Source: Neoarius graeffei (taxonomy: Eukaryota > Chordata > Actinopteri > Siluriformes > Ariidae). From it: DNA of 64,000 bases. The notes beneath the pieces were generated by a model. It made no database searches. It saw nothing but the letters and a program-made list of their open reading frames with translations, and was not told the origin of the DNA. Every line of letters starts with the position of its first letter. The first letter of the stretch is position 1. Made by a program: the position numbers and the translations under genes. Below, one piece after another: positions 24,091-33,740 of the stretch. The stretch covers positions 32,477,198 to 32,541,197 of the forward strand of contig NC_083577.1 in assembly GCF_027579695.1 (NCBI RefSeq), in the 5' to 3' direction.

Positions 24091-24570
24091 TGTTAGGGTT
24101 TTGCTGGGATTCGAACCTGATTCGTTGGTGTGATAATCCAGCAAACCCCCACTAGGCCACCAGGGGGATGACTCAAATGCAGAGGCGTGAGGCGGAAGTA
24201 GAAAAAGAATCAAAAGGTTTATTTAAACTATATACACTATATACAGGGCAAAACAAAAGACAAAAAAAAAAACCAAAGAGTATAATCCAAAAGAAAAGCA
24301 AAGTGCAAAAATTCAAAAGCTAAGAAGATCAAAAAACACAGTACAAAGGAAACTGGAGATAAACATAACAGCACAAAGACTCCGTGACAAGAGGACTGAA
24401 CTCAGGGGTATAAATAGACAAACTAATTAAGGACACAGGTGAAGATAATTAGGCAATTAACACAAACACAAAACACAGGAACAGTGGCGGCCTCTAGAGG
24501 CCAAAATAAACACGACATGAAAAGGAAATAACAGCGGCCTCTAGAGGCCAAAACAGTCCTAGTCCTAACA
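24091..24570 (-). repeat. 3' LTR of the young chromovirus
   Basis: 480 bp, near-identical to 28693-29172 (one visible difference, CCTGATTCG against CCTGGTTCG). Contains the RNA-start-like word at 24375-24385 (AAAGACTCCGT on the plus strand). Confidence 0.95.
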
Positions 24571-24583
24571 GGACCCCCCCCCT

Positions 24584-26527
24584 CTAGGAGCGTCTCCTGA
24601 CGTTCCCAGGGCGATCCGGATGGGCCGAATGGAAGTCCCGACATAGTTCTTTATCAAGGACATCCCGAGCAGGAACCCAGCAGCGCTCCTCAGGACCATA
24701 GCCCTCCCAGTCCACCAGATATTGCAACCCGCCGCGGACCCGGCGGGAGTCAAGCAGGCGATTCACAGTGAACACAGTCTGCCCCTGGAAGATGCGGGGG
24801 GGTGGGGGGTTCCTAGGGGCAGGGGCATACGTAGACGTCAGAACGGGCCGTAACAGGGAAACATGGAAAGTGGGGTTGATCCTCAGAGTCCGGGGCAACT
24901 GGAGCCGGTAGGAGACAGGGTTCACCCTGCGCACCACCTTGAAGGGGCCAATGTAGCGAGGAGCAAGCTTGCGGTTCTCCACCCGCAGTGGAAGGTCCTT
25001 AGTGGACAGCCAAACACGCTGCCCAGGGCGGAAAGCGTGTGCAGGTCTTCTATGGTGGTTGGCCTGAGTCTGGTTGGTTCTGGAGGTCTGTATGAGGGTC
25101 TTCCTGACCTTGCTCCAGGTCTTGCGACACCGTCTCACATATTGGTTGACCGAGGGCACCCCCGCGTCCTCCTCCTGGTCCGGGAACAGAGGTGGCTGGA
25201 ACCCGAATTGGCACTGGAATGGCGACAGCTTGGTGGCCGATGACTGCAGGGTGTTGTGGGCATACTCCGCCCATGGCAGCCAGGTGCTCCACGATGTCGG
25301 GTTATCCATAGCCAGGCCTCGCAGGGTGGTTTCCAGGTCCTGGTTGAGCCTCTCCGTCTGACCATTGGACTGTGGGTGAAACCCAGAGGAGAGGCTGGCA
25401 GTGGCTCCGATGACCTTGCAGAACCCGTGCCACACTCGGGAGGAGAACTGGGGCCCTCGGTCTGAGACGATGTCCTGTGGAAGACCAAAGACTCGGAAGA
25501 CATGATTAAACAAAAGTTTCGCAGTTTCAAGAGCAGAGGGGAGTTTGCACAGTGGTATGAAGCGGCAGGCCTTGGAGAATCTGTCAACTAAGACCAAAAT
25601 GACCGTGTTACCTTGTGACTCAGGGAGACCCGTGATAAAGTCGACTGCCACGTGGGACCAGGGACGCCGGGGAATGGTCAGAGGATGCAGGAGACCCTGG
25701 GGACGCTGTCGTGGGTTCTTGGTTCTGGTGCAAACCTCACAGGACAGGAAAAATGACCTTACTTCCTTCTCCATGTTAGGCCACCAGAAGCGTCTTTTCA
25801 GGAAGTCCAGGGTCCTCCGAGCTCCCGGGTGGGCGGTGAGAGGGGAAGAGTGACCCCACTGGAGAACCTTGGCCCGGGCTTGATGTGGGACGTACAAGAG
25901 GCCTGGTGGCCCCGTCCCAGGACCGGGGTCCTGGCGTTGGGCTCGTCGGACAGCCTCCTCAATACCCCAGCGGACAGGGGCCACAATCCGGGACACAGGG
26001 ATAATAGGCCCGACTTCATTTTCCCTGTTAGTGGCAGAGAACAGTCTGGACAGTGCGTCAGGTTTGGTGTTCTTGGAGCCGGGGCGGTATGAGAGGGTGA
26101 AGTCAAACCGACTGAAAAACAGGGCCCACCTAGCCTGTCGAGGGTTCAGTCTCTTGGCTTGCTGGAGGTACTCCAGGTTCTTGTGGTCAGTCCAAACCAG
26201 GAATGGATGTTGTGCTCCCTCCAGCCAGTGCCTCCACTCCTCAAGGGCCAGTTTGACCGCTAGCAGTTCTCGATCCCCCACATCGTACCGGGACTCAGCA
26301 GGACTCAGGCAGTGGGAGAAGTAAGCGCAGGGGTGCAGCTTTCCTTCCGAACATTGAGAGAGCACCGCGCCGACACCACTGTCCGAGGCGTCCACCTCCA
26401 CGATGAATGGTTGGGAGGTGTCCGGGAGAACCAGAATGGGTGCCGTGGGCGGAGTACGCCCACAACACCCTGCAGTCATCGGCCACCAAGCTGTCGCCAT
26501 TCCAGTGCCAATTCGGGTTCCAGCCAC
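24584..26527 (-). CDS. Pol C-terminal ORF: RNase H, integrase, chromodomain
   Basis: Open for 647 codons, but the first 28 or so residues come from the inverted block and are not genuine. From about residue 29: RNase H ([18 protein letters not shown], then TDHKNLEYL), the gypsy linker ([20 protein letters not shown]), integrase HHCC finger (H..H..C..C within [11 protein letters not shown] to CEVCTRTK), integrase core ([22 protein letters not shown] and [12 protein letters not shown] for the D,D,E residues), the GPF segment ([20 protein letters not shown]) and a chromodomain ([20 protein letters not shown]). The enzyme would insert cDNA, with the chromodomain perhaps guiding site choice. Without RT it is not made as a working polyprotein. 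Confidence 0.93.
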   Translation of the reverse strand: MAGTRIGTGMATAWWPMTAGCCGRTPPTAPILVLPDTSQPFIVEVDASDSGVGAVLSQCSEGKLHPCAYFSHCLSPAESRYDVGDRELLAVKLALEEWRHWLEGAQHPFLVWTDHKNLEYLQQAKRLNPRQARWALFFSRFDFTLSYRPGSKNTKPDALSRLFSATNRENEVGPIIPVSRIVAPVRWGIEEAVRRAQRQDPGPGTGPPGLLYVPHQARAKVLQWGHSSPLTAHPGARRTLDFLKRRFWWPNMEKEVRSFFLSCEVCTRTKNPRQRPQGLLHPLTIPRRPWSHVAVDFITGLPESQGNTVILVLVDRFSKACRFIPLCKLPSALETAKLLFNHVFRVFGLPQDIVSDRGPQFSSRVWHGFCKVIGATASLSSGFHPQSNGQTERLNQDLETTLRGLAMDNPTSWSTWLPWAEYAHNTLQSSATKLSPFQCQFGFQPPLFPDQEEDAGVPSVNQYVRRCRKTWSKVRKTLIQTSRTNQTQANHHRRPAHAFRPGQRVWLSTKDLPLRVENRKLAPRYIGPFKVVRRVNPVSYRLQLPRTLRINPTFHVSLLRPVLTSTYAPAPRNPPPPRIFQGQTVFTVNRLLDSRRVRGGLQYLVDWEGYGPEERCWVPARDVLDKELCRDFHSAHPDRPGNVRRRS

Positions 26528-26905
26528 CTCTGTTCCCGGACCAGGAGGAGGACGCGGGGGTGCCCTCGGTCAACCAATATGTGAGACGGTGTCGCAAGAC
26601 CTGGAGCAAGGTCAGGAAGACCCTCATACAGACCTCCAGAACCAACCAGACTCAGGCCAACCGCCACAGAAGACCTGCACACGCTTTCCGCCCTGGGCAG
26701 CGTGTTTGGCTGTCCACTAAGGACCTTCCACTGCGGGTGGAGAACCGCAAGCTTGCTCCTCGCTACATTGGCCCCTTCAAGGTGGTGCGCAGGGTGAACC
26801 CTGTCTCCTACCGGCTCCAGTTGCCCCGGACTCTGAGGATCAACCCCACTTTCCATGTTTCCCTGTTACGGCCCGTTCTGACGTCTACGTATGCCCCTGC
26901 CCCTG
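26437..26905 (+). repeat. Inverted duplication of the integrase C-terminal region, replacing the RT core
   Basis: This 470-bp block is a nearly identical inverted copy of about 24815-25282. On the plus strand it encodes the same segment ([20 protein letters not shown] through [15 protein letters not shown]) with one visible residue change (H to R). It sits exactly between CIDY (RT block 2, minus strand, ending at 26906) and [13 protein letters not shown] (the start of RNase H), so everything encoding the YxDD palm is gone. Confidence 0.93.
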
Positions 26906-27756
26906 TAATCAATACATGGTCGGAGCCCCCCATCCTTCTTGCCGACAAAGAAGAAGCCGGCTCCAGCAGGTGAAGTGGAGGGTCGAATAAACCCAGAGAC
27001 CAGGGCATCTTTGAGGTATTCCTCCATGGCCTTGCGTTCTGGCTGAGAGAGTGAAAACAGTCTGCCACGAGGAGGGGTAGTCCCAGGGAGCAAGTCGATG
27101 GCACAGTCATAGGCCCGGTGCGGAGGAAGAACGGCGGCCCTGCTCTTGCTGAATACCTCCTTGAGATCCCAGTACTCTGTGGGAACTTGAGATAACTCGG
27201 TGAGATCAGGGGGCTCGGCAGGAGACACAGGAGAGCTAGAGAGCAGACAAGAGGCATGGCATGCAGGGCCCCATTCCACAACCTGGCTTGTTACCCAGTC
27301 TATGCGAGGGTTGTGGCGAGTAAGCCAAGGAAGGCCTAGAATAACTGGGAACTCAGGTGAAGGAATCAGGTGCAGGGATATTTCTTCCTTGTGGCCTTGA
27401 GACTGGAGGAAAACTGGAGAAGTAACTTGGGTGACTCTTCCATCACCTAACGCTTGGCCATCGAGGGCAGACACAGACAGAGGGACTTCAAGAGGTGCAG
27501 TCGGAATATTGATGCTTTGGGCGAAGTGAATATCCATAAAGTTCCCAGCCGCCCCTGAGTCTATCAAAGCTTGACAAGAGTGGACAGACTCACCCCAGGA
27601 GATGGAGACCGGGATGTAGATTCCTTGGCCAGGGAGTCCGGGAGAGAGGGTAGGCCCCGTCACAACCCTCCCTCGGCTGGACGGGGCGGTCCTTTTCCCA
27701 AGAGTTCGGGACATGATGCTCGGAAGTGACCAGGCTTGCCACAGTAGATGCAGCAC
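26906..27756 (-). CDS. Pol N-terminal part: protease and start of RT
   Basis: Protease with an intact active site ([12 protein letters not shown]) near residue 65, a flap-like region and ILGLPWL, then the RT entry ([41 protein letters not shown]). Codons beyond CIDY come from the inverted block and end soon after. It overlaps gag by 97 bases in the -1 frame and has no natural start of its own, so expression would need frameshifting at 27693-27699. Confidence 0.92.
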
Positions 27757-28679
27757 TTGTCCCTCCTTCTGCGCTCCCTCTCAGATGCGGAGAGGCGAGT
27801 ACGACCCACTTGCATGGGTTCTGGACAGTCACTGAAGGAGGTAGACGGTCTCCAGGTAGAGGTAGGGAGGCTGGGGGGGCTCAAGGCTTGGTGGCGTTCT
27901 CTCATCCTGTTGTCCAGACGAATAGCATGTGAGATGAGGGTTTCGAGGTCACTTGGGCATCCAATAGAGGCCAGACCGTCCTTGATGGGGTCAGACAGAC
28001 CATGGTGGAAGGCTGACACCAGGGCAGTCTCGTTCCATCCACTTACTGCTGCGAGTGTTCGGAACGAGATGGCGTAATCTGCGACGCTTCCTCCTTGCCG
28101 GATGGACATGAGCTTTCGGGCTGCGTCGGTACTGATGTCTGCCTGATCGAAGACCCGAAGCATCTCTTCAGAAAACAGCTGGAAATCAAAGCACTCAGGT
28201 CCCTGTCTTTGCCAGATAGCAGTAGCCCAGGCTCGCGCCTTACCAGCTAATAAGGTGATCACAAAGGCAATCTTGCGGCGATCCGTAGTGTAGGTGGTAG
28301 GCTGAAGCTCAAAGGTGAGTTGACACTGGGTAAGGAACTCTCGGCACTCACTGTGCTTGCCGTCATACCTCTGTGGTGCAGGAAGGCTGGGTTCGCGAGG
28401 TGAAGAAGGCAGCATTGCAGGAGGCACTGGAGCAGGAGTGGGAGCTGGATCAGGAGCAGGAACTGGATCAGGAGCAGGAGATGCAGGCAGAGATGTCAGC
28501 TGTGCCAGGGTTTTCCCAATTTGCTGAAGCAGTTCCTCGTGGCGAGCGAGGGCCTCACGTTGGCTGGTGAGCGTACGTCCATGAGCGTCCATGGTCGCTC
28601 CGAAGCATGTCAAAGCTGCCATAATTCCCTGAAGGTTGGCCGGGTAGACAGTTGAAGCAGCCTCTGCTGAGTCGGTCAT
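27660..28679 (-). CDS. Gag of the young chromovirus, intact
   Basis: Open frame of 339 codons from the ATG at 28677-28679, immediately after the primer-binding site. Residues 1-75 are partly helical, followed by a Pro/Ala/Asp repeat (about 70-92), a capsid-like domain (PQRYDGKHSECREFLTQC, FVITLLAGKARAWATAIW, SFRTLAAVSGWNETAL) and a C-terminal CCHC zinc knuckle ([14 protein letters not shown]). The protein would package element RNA. The capsid and knuckle resemble those of sushi-class elements, from which mammalian PEG10 and RTL1 derive. Confidence 0.93.
   Translation of the reverse strand: MTDSAEAASTVYPANLQGIMAALTCFGATMDAHGRTLTSQREALARHEELLQQIGKTLAQLTSLPASPAPDPVPAPDPAPTPAPVPPAMLPSSPREPSLPAPQRYDGKHSECREFLTQCQLTFELQPTTYTTDRRKIAFVITLLAGKARAWATAIWQRQGPECFDFQLFSEEMLRVFDQADISTDAARKLMSIRQGGSVADYAISFRTLAAVSGWNETALVSAFHHGLSDPIKDGLASIGCPSDLETLISHAIRLDNRMRERHQALSPPSLPTSTWRPSTSFSDCPEPMQVGRTRLSASERERRRRDKCCIYCGKPGHFRASCPELLGKGPPRPAEGGL
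27693..27699 (-). promoter_or_regulatory. Putative -1 ribosomal frameshift heptamer GGGAAAA
   Basis: In the gag frame the codons read (TT)G GGA AAA, which fits the X XXY YYZ slippery form. A -1 slip gives GGG AAA AGG and enters the protease frame (LGKRTAP), the frame that stays open as pol. It lies near the end of gag and just after the zinc knuckle. PEG10 uses the related GGGAAAC. A downstream structure was not evaluated. Confidence 0.7.
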
Positions 28680-28680
28680 G

Positions 28681-28691
28681 ACGGAGTCTTT
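28681..28691 (-). other. Putative self-complementary primer-binding site
   Basis: One base inside the 5' LTR, the minus strand reads AAAGACTCCGT. It is perfectly complementary over 11 bases to ACGGAGTCTTT of the same RNA, which in the LTR (28977-28987) lies 31 bases after the TATA-like TATTTATA. No TGG-type tRNA site is present. Confidence 0.7.
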
Positions 28692-28692
28692 C

Positions 28693-29172
28693 TGTTAGGG
28701 TTTTGCTGGGATTCGAACCTGGTTCGTTGGTGTGATAATCCAGCAAACCCCCACTAGGCCACCAGGGGGATGACTCAAATGCAGAGGCGTGAGGCGGAAG
28801 TAGAAAAAGAATCAAAAGGTTTATTTAAACTATATACACTATATACAGGGCAAAACAAAAGACAAAAAAAAAAACCAAAGAGTATAATCCAAAAGAAAAG
28901 CAAAGTGCAAAAATTCAAAAGCTAAGAAGATCAAAAAACACAGTACAAAGGAAACTGGAGATAAACATAACAGCACAAAGACTCCGTGACAAGAGGACTG
29001 AACTCAGGGGTATAAATAGACAAACTAATTAAGGACACAGGTGAAGATAATTAGGCAATTAACACAAACACAAAACACAGGAACAGTGGCGGCCTCTAGA
29101 GGCCAAAATAAACACGACATGAAAAGGAAATAACAGCGGCCTCTAGAGGCCAAAACAGTCCTAGTCCTAACA
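28693..29172 (-). repeat. 5' LTR of the young chromovirus
   Basis: 480 bp. The TATA-like box TATTTATA (minus strand, about 29011-29018) precedes the predicted RNA start ACGGAGTCTTT at 28977-28987. Near-identical to 24091-24570. Confidence 0.94.
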
Positions 29173-29461
29173 TCTTTCTTTCTTTGTTTTTTTGTTACTG
29201 GTATTATGGGAAAACAGCTGGACCAATCTTCATGAAACTTTCAGGATATATGGGCATTGGTCTCAAAGAAAACCTCCAACATTTTGAGGGTCATCTGGTC
29301 AAAGTCAAGGTTTTTGTGGCTACTACTTCATATAGACCCTTTTCACGTGACGTCACGACAAACGCGGCCGCCATTTTGGACATGTACTACCAGTAGTTTA
29401 CCACAGCCAACATTGAGGAACGGCAGCAAATAAAGTTTTTACTTTCAGCAAGACTTCCATC

Positions 29462-29625
29462 ATGCCACTATATTGTTGTGCACCTGGATGTAGTAACCAT
29501 CAACAAACAAGGCAAAGTTTATCATTTTATCGGATCCCGACAGAGAAGATGGATAGTGGCCATTAACAAGAAAGATTGGCAGCCCTCGGCATACCAACGC
29601 TTGTGTAGTGACCACTTTGTTGGAG
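29462..29625 (+). pseudogene. THAP zinc-finger exon (copy 1)
   Basis: Starts at an ATG with MPLYCCAPGCSNHQQTRQ, a THAP-type C-x(2-4)-C start, then SLSFYRIP. A one-base shift follows, and the other frame continues RRWIVAINKKDW, LCSDHFVGG (the THAP second Cys-His pair) up to a donor-like GGAG/GTAAG. The frame break makes it non-functional. THAP domains bind DNA in P-element-type and some other transposases. Confidence 0.75.
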
Positions 29626-29744
29626 GTAAGACGAATAAAATTAGCCAGAAAAGGCATTACATTCCTGTTAACATTCTGTGGCAGCGAGTGTGTAACCAAA
29701 TAGGTTAAAATAACCCATTGTAACCTCTTTGTTCTTCTGTAGTA

Positions 29745-30275
29745 GCTATTGTTGACTAGCTAATGTCAACAACATAGTAGCTAGTATGTTACTGTAGCAA
29801 TGTTTACGTTCAGTCATTTGGATGACTGTTAAAACCTTTCAGACTCAAGTTTTTCCTTTACTGTATTTACTAGTTTACTGCAATTATGATCCGGCAGCTA
29901 TTTACACCGGATCCAATGTAAATAGCTGCCGGAGCCAACGTCTGAGGTTCCGGAGCGCGCTCCGGCTTGCTCCCCCTCAAATTAAGCCCACAGGGACGGC
30001 TCCGGCAGCTATTTACCTGTACAGGGCTTAATTTGAGGGGGAACAAGCCGGAGCGCGCTCCGGAACCTCGGACATTGGCTCCGGCAGCTATTTACACTGG
30101 ATCCAGTGTAAATAGCTGCCGGATCATAATTACAGTAAACTAGTAAATACAGTAAAGGAAAAACTTGAGACTGAAAGGTTTTAACAGTCATCCAAATGAC
30201 TGAACGTTAACATTGCTACAGTAACATACTAGCTACTACCGTATGTTGTTGTCATTAGCTAGTGCTAACAGCTAG
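29745..30275. repeat. Giant palindrome (about 245-bp arms)
   Basis: Left arm about 29745-29989 and right arm about 30025-30275 are near-perfect inverse copies around a 35-bp spacer. Each arm contains a further hairpin (CCGGCAGCTATTTACA..TGTAAATAGCTGCCGG) and the self-complementary GGAGCGCGCTCC. The GGCTCCGGCAGCTATTTAC word occurs in both orientations and again in the spacer. No coding meaning: mirror-image ORFs in the arms are identical peptides. Confidence 0.93.
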
Positions 30276-30453
30276 CTGCTAGTACACTGCTACAACACAG
30301 ACACCGACCCTAATAATACAGTTCTTGGTCATTGCCTGGTAACAGCAAATTTATAACGGGCCATGTCTCAACAGACTAAGAAGTTATTTCAATGACATTT
30401 AATAACATTTTGTTTATCCTGAGGACCGAAAGTAAATGAAAATGTGAACAAAC

Positions 30454-30867
30454 CTTAGCTGTAATAAGATGGCGACCACCGGCTCCAGGGACGACCCACT
30501 GATGTAGGCATGTTACCCAGCCTGACACAAAATATTTGTAGGCATCCAAACTCTTATACGCTTTCAGATCAATACCTGTGTATGGCGATGGGTTTTTAAC
30601 GACATAGGTATACAGATCATGTGGGCTGAAGTCAGGTAAAGACGAGGGCTTCGTGTACTTCCGTACGTCAGTGAACAATCCTGGTGGAAGCAGGTAAACG
30701 TCGTTCTCTAAGCCTGCTAACCTCAATTTTTGCAAATACCTCTCCCTCTGCTCGCCCTGTAAATGCCCTATGTCGCTGGATAGTGAAGGTGTTTTCTGCA
30801 TCTCGCTCCTTTTTCTTTTATGTTTTTCATTTGTCGCCTTCCTCGCATTCAAACCGATTCGAACCAA
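30454..30867 (-). pseudogene. Exon of a YqaJ/SWIM-associated protein (copy 1)
   Basis: Open exon: LQGEQRERYLQKLRLAGLE, LPDFSPHDLYTYVV, LKAYKSLDAYKYFVSGWV, LITAKV, then a donor-like AAG/GTTTGT. The same arrangement occurs at 37822-38205. These words match the N-terminal region of fish proteins with SWIM finger and YqaJ nuclease domains, as I remember them. The nuclease exons are absent. Confidence 0.65.
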
Positions 30868-30968
30868 AGTCCACTACATGTCCAAAATGGCGGTCGCGTT
30901 TACGAAGGTCACGTGACTGAACAGGGTCTATAGAGGCGGTGGCCACTATGTCATCCTGCTGTAAGAAT

Positions 30969-31482
30969 GTAATGCTGCGTTCATGTGCTATGGGAAGATG
31001 ATGTTTTCCAGTTGGGAAGTGGTATTTACCAGTGTGTTGTGTTCACATGCTTTTGTTGTTGTTGACAAAGGACGCGGACTGCTAGTTAGCAATAGTTAGC
31101 TATCATTAGCAATAGCATCTGCTCTGGAGAGGTAAAAACAAACCATAACAACACATTTTTAAAGGAAACAGATTTCTAACGTATTATATTACACTTGTTA
31201 ACGACGCAACATTGCATAGACACCAAAAACTACCCACTAGTACTAGTAAAAAAAAATTTTAGTAGTGTACAATGCTTACCATTCAAGTGTCTTGTACCGC
31301 TCGCCACCATGTTGAAAAGGTTAAAGTTCATCTCATCTCGGCAACTCGTGTATCAAAATTTTCTATGAGTTGCCGAGTGGAAAATACCATAAAATACCAC
31401 AAGAGGGGGCGTTCATGTGTGCTTTCCATGTCGGCGTTTGGTATTTACCATAATTCCCATAGCACATGAACGCACCATAAGA
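30969..31482. mobile_element. MITE with TGCGTTCATGTGCTATGGGAA termini
   Basis: The terminal inverted repeat at 30973-30995 (GCGTTCATGTGCTATGGGAA) is mirrored at 31457-31478. About 510 bp, no coding sequence. Target duplication not resolved; superfamily unknown. Confidence 0.75.
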
Positions 31483-31514
31483 GTGTAACAATCGTGCAGT
31501 ATGGTGTGTTCTGA

Positions 31515-31710
31515 TTGGCTGAGAGCAGCAGAGAATCAGAATCATGTTTATTGGCCAAGTATGTTCACACACAAGGTCAAAATCAAAGTCAAGGTCACCA
31601 GAAAGGTCAAAATCTGTTTTTTTTTTGCGATATTTTCCTTCATATTCATCATGTGCTACCGGGCAAGGTTTGTTTTGCCTGGCAAATATTATTATTATTA
31701 TTATTATTAT

Positions 31711-31748
<38 letters not shown>

Positions 31749-31749
31749 T
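31515..31749 (+). repeat. SINE/LINE-type 3' tail and (ATT)n(TAG)n microsatellite
   Basis: AATCATGTTTATTGGCCAAG followed by GTATGTTCACACACAAGG (about 31527-31577) is a tail motif common at ends of fish SINEs. (ATT)n at about 31683-31711 is followed by (TAG)n at about 31711-31749. Confidence 0.6.
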
Positions 31750-32039
31750 TTATTACAAGACAGTATGCCATTATTTATTATTTTGACTTCCTCAGACTTT
31801 CAAAACGTATGATAATACACTGGTACTTGAAAGTTTGTGAACCCTTTAGACTTTTCTGTATTTCTACATACAGTAAATATGACCTAAAACATCAGATTTT
31901 CACACAAGTCCTAAAAGTAGATAAAGAGAACCCAGTTAAACAAATGAGACAAAAATATTCCACTTGGTCATTTGTTTATTGAGGAAAATGATCCAATATT
32001 ACATATCTGTGAGTGGCAAAAGTATGTGAACCTTTGCTT

Positions 32040-33011
32040 TCAGTACCCGGTGTGACCCCCTTGTGCAGCAATAACTGCAACTAAACGTTTCCAGTAACTG
32101 TTGATCAGTCCTGCACACCGGCTTGGAGGAATTTTAGCCCATTCCTCTGTACAGAACAGCTTCAACTCACATGAACTGCTCGCTTCCGGTCCTTGCACAA
32201 CATTTCGAATTGAATTAAGATCAGGACTTTGACTTGGCCATTCCAAAACATTATTCTTCTTTACCCATTCTTTGGTAGAACGACTTGTGTGCTTTGGGTC
32301 ATTGTCTTGCTGCATGACCCACCTTCTCTTGAGATTCAGTTCATGGACAGATGTTCTGATATTTTCCTTTGGAATTCTCTGGTATAATTCAGAATTCATT
32401 ATTCCATCAATGATGGCAAGCCATCCTGGCCCAGATGCAACAAAACAGGCCCAAACCATGATACTACCACCACCGTATTTCACAGATGGTATAAGGTTCT
32501 TATGCTGGAAAGCAGGGTTTACCTTTCTCCAAATATAACACATCTCATTTAAACCAAAAAGTTCTATTTTGGTCTCATCCATCCACAAAACATTTTTCCA
32601 ATAGCCTTCTGGCTTGTCCACGTAATCTTTAGCAAACTGCAGATGAGCAGCAATGTTCTTTTTGGAGAGCAGTGGCTTTCTCCTTGCAACCCTGCCATGC
32701 ACACCATTGTTGTTCAGTGTTCTCCTGATGGTGGACTCATGAACATTAGCCAATGTGAGAGAAGCCTTCAATTGCTTAGAAGTTACCCTGGGGTCCTTTG
32801 TGACCTCACGGACTATTACACGCCTTGCTCTTGGAGTGATCTTTGTTGGTCGACCACTCCTGGGGAGGGCAATAATGGTCTTGAATTTCCTCCATTTGTA
32901 CACAATCTGTCTGACTGTGGATTGATGGAGTCCAAACTCTTTAGAGATGGTTTTGTAATCTTTTCCAGCCTGATGAGCATCAACAACACTTTTTCTGAAG
33001 TCCTCAGACAT
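32040..33011 (-). pseudogene. Tc1-like transposase, 323 codons open, third catalytic block destroyed
   Basis: Two HTH segments (KDYKTISKEFGLHQSTVRQI; GRPTKITPRARR), then catalytic Asp in VLWMDETKIE and in MQQDNDPKHT. The third block should read SPDLNPIE..LW but reads SPDLNSIRNVVQGPE: a small deletion and shift removed the acidic residue and about 15 neighbours before the frame recovers at ELKLFCTEEWAK. It ends normally (VAVIAAQGGHTGY). The frame is open from end to end but catalytically dead. Confidence 0.93.
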
Positions 33012-33298
33012 CTCCTTTGTTCATGCCATGATAGACTTTCACAAACATGTGTTGTGAAGATCAGACTTTGATAGATCCCTGTTCTTTAAATAAAACAGGG
33101 TGCCCACTCACACCTGATTGTCATCCCATTGATTGAAAACACCAGACTCGAATTTCACTTTCAAATTAACTGCTAATCCTATAGGTTCACATACTTTTGC
33201 CACTCACAGATATGTAATATTGGATCATTTTCCTCAATAAATAAATGACCAAGTATAATATTTTTGTCTCATTTGTTTAACTGGGTTCTCTTTATCTA

Positions 33299-33740
33299 CA
33301 GTGGGGCAAAAAAGCCTGGTGCAGGTCTACAATTTTGTTTCTGGTGTCCTTTGACAGCTCTTTGGTCTTCGCCATAGTGGAGTTTGGAGTGTGACTGTTT
33401 GAGGTTGTGGACAGGTGTCTTTTATACTGATAACGAGTTCAAACAGGTGCCATAATACAGGTAATGAGTGGAGGACAGAGGAGCCGCTTAAAGAAGAAGT
33501 TACAGGTCTGTGAGAGCCAGAAATCTTGCTTGTTTGTAGGTGGCCAAATACTTATTTTACTGAGAAATTTAACAATTAATTCATTAAAAATCCTACAATG
33601 TGATTTCCTGGATTCTTTCCCCCCATTCTGTCTCTCATAGTTGAAGTGTACCTATGATGAAAATTGCAGGCCTCTCTCATCTTTTTAAGTGGGAGAACTT
33701 GCACAATTGGTGGCTGACTAAATACTTTTTTGCCCCACTG
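33299..33740 (-). mobile_element. Tc1-family MITE with CAGTGGGGCAAAAAAG termini
   Basis: Inverted termini CAGTGGGGCAAAAAAG / CTTTTTTGCCCCACTG flanked by TA (33297-33298, 33741-33742). On the minus strand 33317-33375 still encodes the first 20 codons of a Tc1 transposase (MAKTKELSKDTRNKIVDLHQ), after which the sequence jumps to the terminus. It is thus an internal-deletion product of a full transposon. Confidence 0.92.

Larger units (their letters stand above)
24091..29172 (-). mobile_element. Young chromodomain Ty3/gypsy retrotransposon lacking the RT core
   Basis: 480-bp LTRs at 24091-24570 and 28693-29172 (TGTTAG..CTAACA) differ at about one position. The flanking 5-bp duplication is TCTTT (24086-24090, 29173-29177), within a CTTT microsatellite. 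Minus-strand order: gag, protease, start of RT, an inverted block, RNase H, integrase, chromodomain. All retained parts are open, but the RT palm is absent, so it could only move with enzymes from a relative. Gag begins 13 bases inside the LTR. Confidence 0.95.
29332..30932. mobile_element. THAP/YqaJ-type DNA transposon derivative, copy 1
   Basis: Terminal inverted repeats: TATAGACCCTTTTCACGTGA at 29331 and the inverse of TATAGACCCTGTTCAGTCAC ending at 30932, followed on both sides by GCCATTTTGGACATGT. Inside, a THAP exon reads inward from the left and a YqaJ-protein-type exon reads inward from the right, with a large palindrome between. The catalytic parts are missing. Fish ISL2EU-type transposons are, as I recall, reported to pair a transposase with a YqaJ nuclease; that assignment is tentative. 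Confidence 0.72.

Noticed and set aside
24863..26324. Long open frames antisense to gypsy pol
   Set aside because: Shadows of the GC-rich pol sequence; no independent motifs.
29822..30191. Two nearly identical 60-69-residue ORFs on opposite strands
   Set aside because: They are the same arm of a palindrome read from both sides.
30376..30453. Continuation of the YqaJ-type exon to the end of its open frame
   Set aside because: Conservation with the second copy stops at the donor-like site (30453), so the rest is probably intron.
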